From Enterococcus_D entomosocium (GTDB lineage: Bacteria > Bacillota > Bacilli > Lactobacillales > Enterococcaceae), in assembly GCF_030441895.1 (NCBI RefSeq), contig NZ_JARJAS010000005.1: 64,000 nucleotides of DNA; one strand, written 5' to 3'. Both the position numbers and the translations under genes were made by a program. The notes beneath the pieces were generated by a model. The model made no database searches. It was not told where the DNA came from and saw nothing but the letters and a program-made list of their open reading frames with translations. This document shows, one piece after another, positions 8,442 through 17,406 of this stretch; positions within the stretch are counted from its first letter, which is position 1, and every line of letters starts with the position of its first letter.

Positions 8442-9953
8442 ATGTCCAGCACATTAACAGAAACACCCGCGCAACTATTGAAATTGCACCCTAATGATAA
8501 TGTCGCAGTCGCATTAAAACCACTAGCTGCTAAAACGACCCTTTCATTTGAAGACCAAACGATCACCCTTTTTGAGGATATTTCGCAAGGACACAAAATC
8601 GCCCTCAAAGACCTAGCTCAATCACAAGACGTGATCAAATATGGCTACCCCATTGGACATCTCTTAACTGATGTTAAAACTGGCCAATGGTTGCATACCC
8701 ACAATGTCAAAACCAACCTTTCTGGTACCTTAGCATACACCTATGCCCCTGATTTGCATCCCGTCCATTATCCAAAAAGGGCTGCGACGTTCCAAGGGTA
8801 CCGGCGGGCAAATGGCAAAGTTGGGATTCGTAATGATTTACTGATCGTGCCAACAGTTGGTTGTATCAATGGCATCGCTGAGATCATTGTTGAAAACTTC
8901 AAGAAGAATCATCCAGATCTTGGCACCTTTGATCATATTACGATCCTTAAACATCCCTACGGCTGCTCCCAGTTAGGCCAAGATCATCAAAACACCCGTC
9001 AAATTTTAATTGATGCGGTGCATCATCCAAATGCCGGTGGCGTCTTGGTCTTTGGCTTAGGTTGTGAGAACAACACCGTTCCCGAGTTTAAGAAAAACCT
9101 GGGTGACTACGATCCAAAGCGCGTAAAATTTATGGTGGCACAGGAAAGCGACGATGAAATTGCGGTCGGCGAAAGCTTATTAGAAGAATTACTGGAAGCA
9201 GCAAAAGAGGATCAACGAGAAGCCGTTCCCTTGAGTGATCTAAAGATCGGGTTAAAATGTGGGGGTTCTGACGGGTTTTCTGGGATCACCGCCAACCCTT
9301 TGTTGGGGGCATTTTCTGACTTTTTAGTTTCTCAAGGTGGCAGCACGGTCTTGACGGAAGTACCCGAAATGTTTGGCGCTGAACAAGTCTTGATGGCGCG
9401 TGCACAAGATGAAGCAACCTTTGAAAAAATTCTCCATCTAATCAACGACTTTAAAGATTATTTCCTTGCTTACGGTGAACCGGTCTATGAAAATCCTTCT
9501 CCTGGCAATAAGGCAGGCGGTATCACTACGCTAGAAGATAAGTCATTAGGCTGTACCCAAAAATCTGGGACTTCCGCTGTCGTCGATGTCTTAAAATATG
9601 GGGAAAAACTCCGTAAGCCAGGCTTGAGCCTGCTGGAAGGTCCAGGAAACGACCTTGTTGCCGCTTCTGCACTGGCTTCTGCCGATTGCCAACTCGTCTT
9701 ATTTACTACTGGTCGCGGCACGCCATTTGGTGCCTATGTGCCGACCATGAAAGTTGCCACGAATCAAGAGATTTATCATAAGAAACCCCACTGGATGGAT
9801 TTCAACGCTGGTCGCTTGTTGGAAGAGCCGATGGAGGTCGTGCTGGAAGACTTTATTCAAGCGATCATCGATACTGCCAGTGGAAAACCGACTCGTAATG
9901 AAGCCAACAACGTTCGTGAGATCGCCATCTTTAAAAATGGTGTGACACTATAA
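8442..9953 (+). CDS. uxaA: Altronate dehydratase
   Basis: Dehydrates D-altronate to 2-keto-3-deoxygluconate (KDG), which feeds KdgK encoded at 13987. The 503-residue protein has an N-terminal SAF domain (residues about 15-95), then the large UxaA domain with cysteine-containing motifs such as PTVGCINGIAE, HPYGCSQLGQD, GLGCENNTVPE and LKCGGSDGFSG, expected to bind the catalytic metal. It keeps the full-length single-chain form. GGAG lies seven bases before the ATG, and uxaC follows after 20 bp. Confidence 0.95.
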   Translation: MSSTLTETPAQLLKLHPNDNVAVALKPLAAKTTLSFEDQTITLFEDISQGHKIALKDLAQSQDVIKYGYPIGHLLTDVKTGQWLHTHNVKTNLSGTLAYTYAPDLHPVHYPKRAATFQGYRRANGKVGIRNDLLIVPTVGCINGIAEIIVENFKKNHPDLGTFDHITILKHPYGCSQLGQDHQNTRQILIDAVHHPNAGGVLVFGLGCENNTVPEFKKNLGDYDPKRVKFMVAQESDDEIAVGESLLEELLEAAKEDQREAVPLSDLKIGLKCGGSDGFSGITANPLLGAFSDFLVSQGGSTVLTEVPEMFGAEQVLMARAQDEATFEKILHLINDFKDYFLAYGEPVYENPSPGNKAGGITTLEDKSLGCTQKSGTSAVVDVLKYGEKLRKPGLSLLEGPGNDLVAASALASADCQLVLFTTGRGTPFGAYVPTMKVATNQEIYHKKPHWMDFNAGRLLEEPMEVVLEDFIQAIIDTASGKPTRNEANNVREIAIFKNGVTL

Positions 9954-9973
9954 CCAAAGAAAAGAGGTTCGAC

Positions 9974-11362
9974 ATGTTTTTAAATGAAAACTATTTACTG
10001 CCAAATGAAATTGCTCAAACCCTTTACCATGAATATGCCAAAGATCTGCCGATCATTGATTACCACTGCCACTTAGACCCGAAAGAAATCTATGAGGATC
10101 GGCCCTTTAAAACTATCACCGAGGCATGGCTAAGTGGCGATCATTACAAGTGGCGATTGATGCGCGCTTGTGGCGTACCAGAAGAAGCGATTACGGGCAA
10201 TGCCAGTGATTATGAAAAATTTTTGGCATGGTGTCAAACAGTGCCAAAATTGGTGGGAAATCCCCTTTACAGTTGGACCCATTTAGAGTTAAAGCGATTT
10301 TTTGCGATCGATCTTCCCGTTACTGAAGAAAATGCCGAAACTTTGTGGAGGCTATGCAACGAAAAATTGCAGCAAAAAGACTTTACCCGAAGAGCTTTGA
10401 TTGCTCGCAGTAACGTCGAGATCGTTTGCACCACAGATGATCCAGTCGATGATCTTCACTATCATCACCAATTAAGCCAAACAGAACAACGTTTTCGGGT
10501 CTTGCCGACCTTTCGACCTGACAAAGCGTTACAAATCGACCATCCGAATTTTCTTACCTATGTTACCAAACTCGAAAAGAGTGTCGAAAACGCGATCACT
10601 ACCTACGATGCTTTCTTGACAGCCTTGCGGGACCGTGTAACCTACTTTCACCAGCATCACTGCCGCTTGTCTGACCATGCGCTGGATACTTTAGTGTATG
10701 CTGCAGACGAACAGTTATCCCTTGAAACAATTTTTGCTAAAGCATTAGCTGGGGAATCTTTGGAGGAAAACGAAGTCTCGTTCTTTAAAACCAATGTTCT
10801 AGTTGAACTGATGAAGCTGTATCACGAACATGGTTGGACGATGCAACTGCATTTCCATGCGTACCGCAACTGCAATCAACGAATGTTTGAGCGCTTGGGA
10901 CCAGATACGGGCTACGATGGCATCAATGATCAACCACTGACTCAAAGCTTGCAGAAATTATTGAACGCTGCTGATGCGCAGGACCATTTGCCTCAAACGA
11001 TTCTCTACTCCTTAAATCCCAATGACTATGATGCACTCGTCGCTTTGATGGGGTGCTTCCAGCAAGAAGGCAATAATAAATTGCAGTTAGGATCTGGCTG
11101 GTGGTATAACGACACCCGCGCAGGCATGCGTCACCAATTGACGAAATTCGCAGATGGCAGTGTGATCTTTAACTTTGTCGGCATGCTGACGGATTCAAGA
11201 AGCTTTTTGTCTTACACCCGTCATGAATATTTCCGACGCGTCTTTTGTGAATGGCTTGCTGAGATCGTTGTACGTGGTGAAGCCCCTGCTGATCTTCGTC
11301 AGTTAAAACCATTAGTAGAAAATGTCTGTTATCAAAACGCCAGCAACTACTTCAAATTTTAG
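9974..11362 (+). CDS. uxaC: Uronate isomerase
   Basis: Isomerises D-galacturonate to tagaturonate (and glucuronate to fructuronate), the entry step of the pathway. It has 462 residues, near the usual 465-470, with the amidohydrolase-superfamily HCHLDP motif at residues about 31-36 (DYHCHLDPKEIYED), the GDHYKWRLMRACG segment, and the late MQLHFHAYRNCN metal site. AGAGG precedes the ATG. The stop is followed within 10 bp by the acetylesterase gene. Confidence 0.96.
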   Translation: MFLNENYLLPNEIAQTLYHEYAKDLPIIDYHCHLDPKEIYEDRPFKTITEAWLSGDHYKWRLMRACGVPEEAITGNASDYEKFLAWCQTVPKLVGNPLYSWTHLELKRFFAIDLPVTEENAETLWRLCNEKLQQKDFTRRALIARSNVEIVCTTDDPVDDLHYHHQLSQTEQRFRVLPTFRPDKALQIDHPNFLTYVTKLEKSVENAITTYDAFLTALRDRVTYFHQHHCRLSDHALDTLVYAADEQLSLETIFAKALAGESLEENEVSFFKTNVLVELMKLYHEHGWTMQLHFHAYRNCNQRMFERLGPDTGYDGINDQPLTQSLQKLLNAADAQDHLPQTILYSLNPNDYDALVALMGCFQQEGNNKLQLGSGWWYNDTRAGMRHQLTKFADGSVIFNFVGMLTDSRSFLSYTRHEYFRRVFCEWLAEIVVRGEAPADLRQLKPLVENVCYQNASNYFKF

Positions 11363-11372
11363 GAGAAAGCAA

Positions 11373-12044
11373 ATGGTAAAAATCGTCATCGTCGGTGATT
11401 CCACCGCATCGATCAAAGAGCCTAGCGCTCGTCCAGAAACGGGCTGGGGAGAAAAAATCTCACGCTATCTACCCCAGCATCAAATCGTCAACTTGGCAAA
11501 AAATGGGCGTTCCTCCAAGAGCTTCATTGAAGAAGGACGCTTGTTGCAGGCAGAAAAAGAACTACATGCTGGTGATTATCTCTTGATTCAATTTGGACAC
11601 AATGATCAAAAAACAGATAGTCGCGGCACGACACCTGTTGAATATCAGCATAATTTAGCAACCTACGTGCAAACGGCACGCCAGCAGCAAGCGACACCGA
11701 TCCTATTGACCTCGATCACTCGTTTGCATTACGTGGACCAACAGCAACTTGATCCTTTGGCAGTCGGTCCTTACCCAGAAGCAATGCGTGCTTCGGCTAC
11801 CTCCTTGGATGTGGTCTGTCTGGATCTTTTTGCCGCAACACAACGGTTCTTTTCAGCGCTGGAACCACAACAGGCGAAAACCTATTTTCTTCATTTAGAA
11901 AAAAACCAGCACCCCAATTATCCAGCCGGCATTACGGATAACACGCATTTGAATAACCAAGGTGCTACAGCCGTCGCCAAATTAGTTGCCAAATGTTTGA
12001 CAAATGCTCCATTACCGCTTGCACAACAAGTTTTGTTAGATTGA
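11373..12044 (+). CDS. Rhamnogalacturonan acetylesterase-like SGNH hydrolase (YesT/RhgT type)
   Basis: Expected to remove acetyl groups from rhamnogalacturonan oligosaccharides. The 223-residue protein shows the SGNH blocks: GDSTAS (nucleophile Ser, residues about 7-12), GRSSKSFIEEG, QFGHNDQK (Asn block) and DNTHLNNQGA with the Asp-His pair near residue 195. There is no signal peptide, so it should act in the cytoplasm on imported fragments. The start at 11373 has GGAG nine bases upstream; an in-frame ATG at 11322 lies inside uxaC. Last gene of the uxa operon. Confidence 0.88.
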   Translation: MVKIVIVGDSTASIKEPSARPETGWGEKISRYLPQHQIVNLAKNGRSSKSFIEEGRLLQAEKELHAGDYLLIQFGHNDQKTDSRGTTPVEYQHNLATYVQTARQQQATPILLTSITRLHYVDQQQLDPLAVGPYPEAMRASATSLDVVCLDLFAATQRFFSALEPQQAKTYFLHLEKNQHPNYPAGITDNTHLNNQGATAVAKLVAKCLTNAPLPLAQQVLLD

Positions 12045-12112
12045 AACTCATTGTTCGTGTTGAATCTTCCCCTAACATAAATACGCTACCTGATTTGAAA
12101 AAGAGCTACTCA

Positions 12113-12158
12113 AGCAAAACGCTGCGAAGACCATTTTCCTTCACAGCGTTTTGCTTTT
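12113..12158 (+). terminator. Intrinsic terminator of the uxa operon
   Basis: Stem AGCAAAACGCTG-C-GAAG with CTTC-A-CAGCGTTTTGCT (12113-12129 and 12139-12155) followed by TTTT. Confidence 0.88.
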
Positions 12159-12254
12159 CACTCTTTCTAAAAGATTTGTTTGCCACTCCTTTGCTTCAAC
12201 CCATTTATCGCCAAGCTACCTTTTAAAAACTTGCATTTCTTAGGTGTTGCACCA

Positions 12255-12285
12255 TAAAAATGGGAACGATTGCAATCATCCCCAT
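12255..12285 (-). terminator. Terminator of the kdu operon
   Basis: On the reverse strand, an imperfect 26-bp palindrome (ATGGGGATGATTG paired with CAATCGTTCCCAT, 11 of 13 pairs) is followed by TTTTT. It lies about 20 bp after the kduD stop. Confidence 0.6.
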
Positions 12286-12302
12286 CCTTACTACTGATTG
12301 TT

Positions 12303-13109
12303 TTATTCAGGTTGTTTCCCGATATACGCCAAGATACCGCCGTCTACATATAAGACATGGCCATTGACAAAGTTTGATGCCTCAGAAGCTAAGAAAACCG
12401 TTGGTCCTGCTAAATCTTCTGGCTCACCCCAACGGGCAGCAGGTGTTTTCGCTACGATAAATTGATCAAATGGGTGACGAGAACCGTCTGGTTGGATCTC
12501 TCGTAATGGTGCGGTTTGCGGTGTTGCAATATAACCAGGCCCGATCCCATTACATTGGATGTTAGCTGAACCAAATTCAGCACAAATGTTTTTCGTCAAC
12601 ATTTTCAAGCCGCCTTTAGCCGCTGCGTAACCAGCCACCGTTTCTCTTCCCAATTCACTCATCATTGAGCAAATGTTGATGATTTTTCCATGTCCTTTTT
12701 TGATCATTGACGGTAAGACTGCTTTTGAAACGATAAATGGAGCGTTCAAGTCCACGTCAACGACTTGGCGGAAGTCTTCAGCAGACATCTCCAACATCGG
12801 GATTCGTTTGATGATCCCAGCATTATTGACTAAGATATCGATCACGCCAACTTCTTCTTCAATCTGCTTGACCATTTCGTTGACTGCTTTTTCATCCGTT
12901 ACATCACAGACATAACCGTGGGCTTCGATCCCTGCTTCACGATAGTTTGCTAATCCTTTATCCACTGATTCTTGATCCAAGTTGTTAAAAACGATCGTTG
13001 CTCCTGCTGCTGCTAATGAACGAGCGATCGTAAAACCGATCCCATAGACAGCTCCTGTCACTAATGCGATCTTACCATCTAAACGAAATTGATCCATTGA
13101 AAAATCCAT
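12303..13109 (-). CDS. kduD: SDR-family 2-dehydro-3-deoxy-D-gluconate 5-dehydrogenase (KduD-like)
   Basis: Reduces 2,5-diketo-3-deoxygluconate (DKII) to KDG. The 268-residue short-chain dehydrogenase has the nucleotide motif TGAVYGIG at residues about 19-26, the NNAG block, a Ser in NICSMMSE, and the catalytic YAAAKGG. The alternative is gluconate 5-dehydrogenase, a close relative. The neighbouring kduI, kdgK and kdgA decide for KduD. It is last in the kdgA-kdgK-kduI-kduD order, 22 bp after kduI, with GAGGG ten bases before the ATG. Confidence 0.85.
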   Translation of the reverse strand: MDFSMDQFRLDGKIALVTGAVYGIGFTIARSLAAAGATIVFNNLDQESVDKGLANYREAGIEAHGYVCDVTDEKAVNEMVKQIEEEVGVIDILVNNAGIIKRIPMLEMSAEDFRQVVDVDLNAPFIVSKAVLPSMIKKGHGKIINICSMMSELGRETVAGYAAAKGGLKMLTKNICAEFGSANIQCNGIGPGYIATPQTAPLREIQPDGSRHPFDQFIVAKTPAARWGEPEDLAGPTVFLASEASNFVNGHVLYVDGGILAYIGKQPE

Positions 13110-13131
13110 AATTGATAAACCCTCTTTCTTT

Positions 13132-13974
13132 TTATTTTAAGTCGTCCATTGCCACCATATCCATGTCGGTATAGGTGATATTTTCGCCACACATTGCCCA
13201 GATAAAGGAGTAGTTACTGGTTCCAACACCCGAATGGATCGACCAGCTTGGAGAAATAACTGCTTGTTCTTCACTAACGACTAAATGCTTCGTTTCATCT
13301 GGTTTGCCCATCATATGGAACACTTTTGTGTCTTCGTTGGCAAAATCAAAATACACATATGCTTCCATCCGACGTTCATGGGTATGACTTGGCATCGTAT
13401 TCCAAGCACTGCCTGGTTCTAAGATCGTGTACCCCATTTGTAATTGACAGCTTTCACAAACATTTGGGTGAATGTATTGATAAATTTTCCGTTCATTTAA
13501 TGTCAAGCCCTCGCCTGTCTCCATTGGTGTGACTTGATCAATACTGATTTTTACATTTGGGTATTTCTTATGTGCTGGCACGCAAGATAGATAGAATTTC
13601 GCTGGATTTGCTGGATCATCTGAGTGGAACAAGACTTGTTTGGTTTCCTTGCCGATATAGTAGCCGTCTTGTTTTTTCATTGGTTCTTTTTGGCCATCGA
13701 TCGTGATCGCACCAGGTCCTCCAATATTGATGACGCCTAATTCGCGACGTTCTAAGAAGTATTCCACCCCTAATTCGCTGCTTAATTGCACTTCTAACGC
13801 TTCTTCTGTCGGTGTCACTCCGCCAAAGATCATCCGATCATTGTGGGTATAGGTCAGCATGATTTGTCCTGGTGTGAAAATTTTTTCTACCAAAAATTCT
13901 CTGCGTAATTCCTCGGTACTATAGTGACGAATATCAAGTGGACTATGGGTATAGCGTGTTTCCATGTGTTGCAT
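13132..13974 (-). CDS. kduI: 5-keto-4-deoxyuronate isomerase
   Basis: Converts 5-keto-4-deoxyuronate, the product released by GH105 and oligogalacturonide lyases, into 2,5-diketo-3-deoxygluconate. The 280-residue cupin protein matches KduI throughout, including the metal-site region NTMPSHTHERRMEAYVYFDF (residues about 191-210) and SPSWSIHSGVGTSNYSFIW. AGGAGG stands eight bases before the ATG. It bridges the lyase-type products and the KDG pool. Confidence 0.95.
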   Translation of the reverse strand: MQHMETRYTHSPLDIRHYSTEELRREFLVEKIFTPGQIMLTYTHNDRMIFGGVTPTEEALEVQLSSELGVEYFLERRELGVINIGGPGAITIDGQKEPMKKQDGYYIGKETKQVLFHSDDPANPAKFYLSCVPAHKKYPNVKISIDQVTPMETGEGLTLNERKIYQYIHPNVCESCQLQMGYTILEPGSAWNTMPSHTHERRMEAYVYFDFANEDTKVFHMMGKPDETKHLVVSEEQAVISPSWSIHSGVGTSNYSFIWAMCGENITYTDMDMVAMDDLK

Positions 13975-13986
13975 GTTTTATTCCTC

Positions 13987-14985
13987 CTATCGAATAATTT
14001 TTCCTGAACCTGTTGCAATAAATTCTTGTATCTCATTGGCGCTAAACTGATTACAGTCGCCATGGATCGTATGTTTCAAAGCAGATGCGGCAGTGGCAAA
14101 ATCAACGATTTCTTGGTCTTGTTTCTTCGTGACAACACCATGTAGGATACCAGCTGAAAAGGCATCGCCGCCTCCGACGCGATCAACGATTGGATTGATC
14201 TCATGGGTAGCAGAAACGACATAATTGCCGTTATGCCATAGGCTTCCTGTCAATTGATTGTGACTTGCTGAGAGCACCTGACGACTAGTTGAATAAAAGA
14301 GCTGGATATTTGGGTATTTCCGATGCATTTCTTGATAATAGTAGTCATCTTCGACTTCCTCTGTTGGAGCTGCTACATCCATAAAGACTTGTGCATCTAA
14401 CTGTCCTGCCGAGCAATAATCGACATAGGGGAGCACTTCTTGCAAAAAGTCGCGCGCTTCAGCGGTCGTCCACAGCTTTCCACGATAATTGATATCGAAA
14501 CTGATTTTACAACCAGCTGCTTTCGCTTCTTTGATCAACGTCAGCAAAAGTGTCTGCCAAGTCGATGAAAGAGCTGGCGTGATCCCTGAAAGGTGAACAA
14601 TGTCAATCCCATCAAAAAGGTCAGACTGCCACTCATTTTCCTTCATTTGAGCAAAGCTAGAGCCTGCGCGATCATAAACCACTCGCGCTGCTCGTTCCCC
14701 GATACCGGTTTCAATATAGTAAGTACCTAGTCGGGAACCGCCACGAAGCAAGTGACGACAATCGACGCCATAGCTTCGTAAATGATGAAAAACGGCATCT
14801 CCTAAAGCATTTTCCGGCACTTTACTAGCAAAAGAAACGTGATGACCAAAATTTGCCAAGGAAATCGCAACATTGGCTTCCCCGCCACCATAATGGGCAG
14901 CAAACGTCGAACTATGGGCGATTCGGTCGCCTAACGTTGTCGATAGACGCAACATGATTTCTCCTAGTGTCAGAATGTTTGCCAT
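13987..14985 (-). CDS. kdgK: 2-keto-3-deoxygluconate kinase
   Basis: Phosphorylates KDG to KDPG using ATP. It is a PfkB-family protein of 332 residues with the N-terminal GEIMLRL, the substrate-side YGGGEANVA, and the C-terminal PfkB signature DRVGGGDAFSAGILHG with catalytic Asp at about residue 270. The start codon lies one base after the kdgA stop and its ribosome site (GAGGAAAG) is inside the end of kdgA, so the two are translationally coupled. Confidence 0.93.
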   Translation of the reverse strand: MANILTLGEIMLRLSTTLGDRIAHSSTFAAHYGGGEANVAISLANFGHHVSFASKVPENALGDAVFHHLRSYGVDCRHLLRGGSRLGTYYIETGIGERAARVVYDRAGSSFAQMKENEWQSDLFDGIDIVHLSGITPALSSTWQTLLLTLIKEAKAAGCKISFDINYRGKLWTTAEARDFLQEVLPYVDYCSAGQLDAQVFMDVAAPTEEVEDDYYYQEMHRKYPNIQLFYSTSRQVLSASHNQLTGSLWHNGNYVVSATHEINPIVDRVGGGDAFSAGILHGVVTKKQDQEIVDFATAASALKHTIHGDCNQFSANEIQEFIATGSGKIIR

Positions 14986-14986
14986 C

Positions 14987-15634
14987 TTACTTTCCTCGAA
15001 TCTCTTTTAATTTTGCCGCATATTGTTTCGCTACTTCTGTTACTTTGTCAAAATCCCCACTTGCTGCTGGCGCTAACAAATTCCCCCCTACACCAACGGC
15101 TACAACACCCGCTGCAAACCATTCTTGCATGTTGTCTAAGCTGACACCACCGGTCGGCATAATGTTTAATTGTGGCAATGGCGCTTTGAAGGCCGAGATG
15201 ATACTTGGTCCATACGCACTACCCGGGAATAGTTTAATGATATCTGCGCCTGCTTTTAAGGCGTCCTTCATTTCTGAAATGGTCATGCAACCAGGCAGAT
15301 ACGGGATTTGATATAAATTACATAATTCAGCCGTTTCTTGATCAAAGGTTGGGCTGACGACATATTCTGCTCCTGCCATGATCGCTAAGCGGGCGGTCAC
15401 TGCATCAAGAACGGTCCCCGCACCAACAACTACCTCTGGATTCTCTTTGAAGGTTGCTACTAATTCAGCGATTACATCCGCCGCTTGAGGCACTGTAAAA
15501 GTCAACTCAATGCCGGTGATCCCCCCTGCAACGATCGCTTTACTTGCTTGTAGTGCTTCTTCTTTTGAAGCGCCACGTACAACAGCGATCACACCGCTTT
15601 CCTTTAGTTTCATTAAATTCGCTACTTTTTTCAT
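14987..15634 (-). CDS. kdgA: KDPG/KHG aldolase
   Basis: Cleaves 2-keto-3-deoxy-6-phosphogluconate to pyruvate and glyceraldehyde-3-phosphate. A 215-residue TIM-barrel protein with the Eda hallmarks: GIELTFTVPQA (Glu), GAGTVLD, the Schiff-base lysine in DIIKLFPGSAYGP, and MPTGGVSLDN. It is the first gene of the operon, behind a recognisable promoter and a candidate IclR operator. GGAGG precedes the ATG. Confidence 0.95.
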   Translation of the reverse strand: MKKVANLMKLKESGVIAVVRGASKEEALQASKAIVAGGITGIELTFTVPQAADVIAELVATFKENPEVVVGAGTVLDAVTARLAIMAGAEYVVSPTFDQETAELCNLYQIPYLPGCMTISEMKDALKAGADIIKLFPGSAYGPSIISAFKAPLPQLNIMPTGGVSLDNMQEWFAAGVVAVGVGGNLLAPAASGDFDKVTEVAKQYAAKLKEIRGK

Positions 15635-15650
15635 TAAGACCCTCCACTTA

Positions 15651-15665
15651 TTTCCTATTTGGAAA
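15651..15665. promoter_or_regulatory. Candidate IclR/KdgR operator in the kdgA leader
   Basis: The palindrome TTTCCTATTTGGAAA lies between the -10 box and the kdgA start. It matches TTTCTATATAAGAAA at 16512-16526, just downstream of the -10 box of the IclR gene. Shared pattern: TTTCY-N5-RGAAA. Confidence 0.5.
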
Positions 15666-15697
15666 ATGGTATTTATTATAAAGAAACTTACACATTC

Positions 15698-15725
15698 ATT
15701 ATACCGTTCTCGTTTTTATTTGCAA
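15698..15725 (-). promoter_or_regulatory. Promoter of the kdgA-kdgK-kduI-kduD operon
   Basis: Reverse strand: TTGCAA (15720-15725), 16-bp spacer, TATAAT (15698-15703). Confidence 0.75.
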
Positions 15726-15744
15726 GGGCTTTCCATTAAAAAGT

Positions 15745-16494
15745 TTATAACGCTTGTTCAATTTGTTGTTTTGTCGCAATAATCGCATCGATCAATGTCG
15801 TTTTGTATTCTGGGGTCAAGCGGTATTTCGGTAGGCTGATAGAAAACGCCCCAACGATCTCCTGATCTTTTATCAGTGAGGCGCCGATGCAATAGATTTC
15901 TTGTTCCATTTCTTCATCATCAAAGGCTACTTGGTTCGCTTTTGCCTGTTCCAATTCTTTCTTCAACTTCAACTGATTTGTAATGGTATTTTCGGTATAA
16001 GCGGTTAAAGGCGTTGCTGCCAAGTACTCCTCTACTTGAGGGGCATCAAACTCCGCTAAAACGGCTTTCCCCATGGCAGAGCTATACAACGGTCTTGTGA
16101 TTCCTACTTTTGAAGACATGCGGATCGTTTGATTCTGAGGCTCCAATTTATTGACATAAAGAATCTCATTGGCAGTCAAGACCCCTAAGTGGATCGTTTC
16201 ATCCGCCGTTTTCTGCAATGCTTCCAAGTATGGCAAGCTGATTTCCACTAAATCAAGCTCTTGAATGTTTTGATTCGCATACTTGATCAGCTTAGACCCT
16301 AAGCGATAATTCTTCTCTTTGTCGCGTTTGACATAGCCGATCATTTGTAGCGTTTCCAATATTTTCAAAGCTGTGGATGGGGTCAGTTTCGTTGCTTCTG
16401 AAATTTCTTGCAATGGTTTACTTGGCGCTTCTGCTAGATAATCTAAAATGGTTGCTGCTTTTAGTAGTACGGTTCCATATGGTTTTTGTGTCAT
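15745..16494 (-). CDS. IclR-family regulator (KdgR-type)
   Basis: A 249-residue regulator with an N-terminal winged helix (residues about 8-70, LQEISEATKLTPSTALKILE) and an IclR effector domain (HLGVLTANEILYVNKLEP, SSAMGKAVLA, CIGASLIKDQEIVGAFSISLP). It lies immediately upstream of the kdg/kdu operon in the same direction, so KDG or KDPG is the probable ligand (inference). Two adjacent ATGs exist. The one at 16494 has better spacing from GGTGGAG; 16497 would add one residue. Its own promoter carries the same candidate operator as kdgA, which suggests autoregulation. Confidence 0.85.
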   Translation of the reverse strand: MTQKPYGTVLLKAATILDYLAEAPSKPLQEISEATKLTPSTALKILETLQMIGYVKRDKEKNYRLGSKLIKYANQNIQELDLVEISLPYLEALQKTADETIHLGVLTANEILYVNKLEPQNQTIRMSSKVGITRPLYSSAMGKAVLAEFDAPQVEEYLAATPLTAYTENTITNQLKLKKELEQAKANQVAFDDEEMEQEIYCIGASLIKDQEIVGAFSISLPKYRLTPEYKTTLIDAIIATKQQIEQAL

Positions 16495-16511
16495 CATTTC
16501 TCCACCTTTAT

Positions 16512-16554
16512 TTTCTATATAAGAAATTATAATATCTTTTTAGGAAATGCACAA
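16512..16554 (-). promoter_or_regulatory. Promoter and candidate autoregulatory operator of the IclR gene
   Basis: Reverse strand: TTGTGC (16549-16554), 17-bp spacer, TATAAT (16526-16531). It is followed at once by the palindrome TTTCTATATAAGAAA (16512-16526), which resembles the kdgA leader site. Confidence 0.6.
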
Positions 16555-16647
16555 TCTTTTTCCTCTATAAAAGCATGACGCGATTCCTATTTTACTTTCT
16601 GTCGTTATTCATTGTATGATAAAGACAAGACAAAGGAGTGCCGAACA

Positions 16648-17388
16648 ATGGACTTAAATGTATTGATCAAAGGAAAAAAATTGACTGACAATGAGCTGCA
16701 AATTCTTGATTATTTGCTTGCAAATACCGCTGCGATCGATGGACTGCCCTTAAGAGAAATCGCTAAAACGATCTACACTTCCCCAGCAACCATCGTGCGG
16801 CTTGCGCAAAAACTAGGTTTTTCTGGCTATCTAGAGCTACTTTACTTCTTAAAGAATCGCTTGAAAAATCAGACGATCACTGAAGCCGCCATCGATTACC
16901 AAATTGACGCTGCCAGTATTGCAGATACGATCGACGCGATCAAAGAAATCTATGGACGAAACAAGAACAAGTTTATTACGATTTATGCCACAGGTTTTTC
17001 GGGGATCGTGGCAGAATACCTCCACAAAAAAATGCTTGTCAACGGCATCAAAACCTTATTAGTCAGTGCTTCTGACTCAGGTGGGATCATTAGTAACAAC
17101 ATTGAGAACATCAGTATGTTGATCACCATTTCTAAATCTGGCGAAACACAAAAAGTGCTGGAAAAGATGGCATTAGCCAATGAACATCACATACCAACTG
17201 TTTTGTTTTGTGGGAACGGTGAGCATCGCGCCAATCAACTAGCGACCTTTTCCTTTGAAGTGACAGATGAACGTCCCTACGACACCCAAAACATCCAGTA
17301 CACCAGTTTCTTTGGCAAACTGCTCTTATTGATGGAATATATCGTCGACGCTTTCACGTGTGTTGAAAAAGAAAACCAGCAACCCTAG
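16648..17388 (+). CDS. RpiR-family transcriptional regulator
   Basis: A 246-residue protein with an N-terminal helix-turn-helix of the RpiR/MurR family (LREIAKTIYTSPATIVRLAQ, residues about 34-55) and a C-terminal SIS phosphosugar-binding domain with ITISKSGETQKV. The start at 16648 is chosen for GGAG nine bases upstream. It converges on the FGGY kinase gene, with which it shares a terminator. A role in gluconate or a related sugar phosphate is suggested only by that proximity. Confidence 0.8.
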   Translation: MDLNVLIKGKKLTDNELQILDYLLANTAAIDGLPLREIAKTIYTSPATIVRLAQKLGFSGYLELLYFLKNRLKNQTITEAAIDYQIDAASIADTIDAIKEIYGRNKNKFITIYATGFSGIVAEYLHKKMLVNGIKTLLVSASDSGGIISNNIENISMLITISKSGETQKVLEKMALANEHHIPTVLFCGNGEHRANQLATFSFEVTDERPYDTQNIQYTSFFGKLLLLMEYIVDAFTCVEKENQQP

Positions 17389-17404
17389 TGGATTGCTGGT
17401 TTTT
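17372..17404. terminator. Bidirectional terminator between RpiR gene and FGGY kinase gene
   Basis: AACCAGCAA (17374-17382) pairs with TTGCTGGTT (17393-17401), flanked by AAA on the left and TTT on the right. The RpiR stop codon is in the loop. Confidence 0.75.
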
Positions 17405-17406
17405 GC

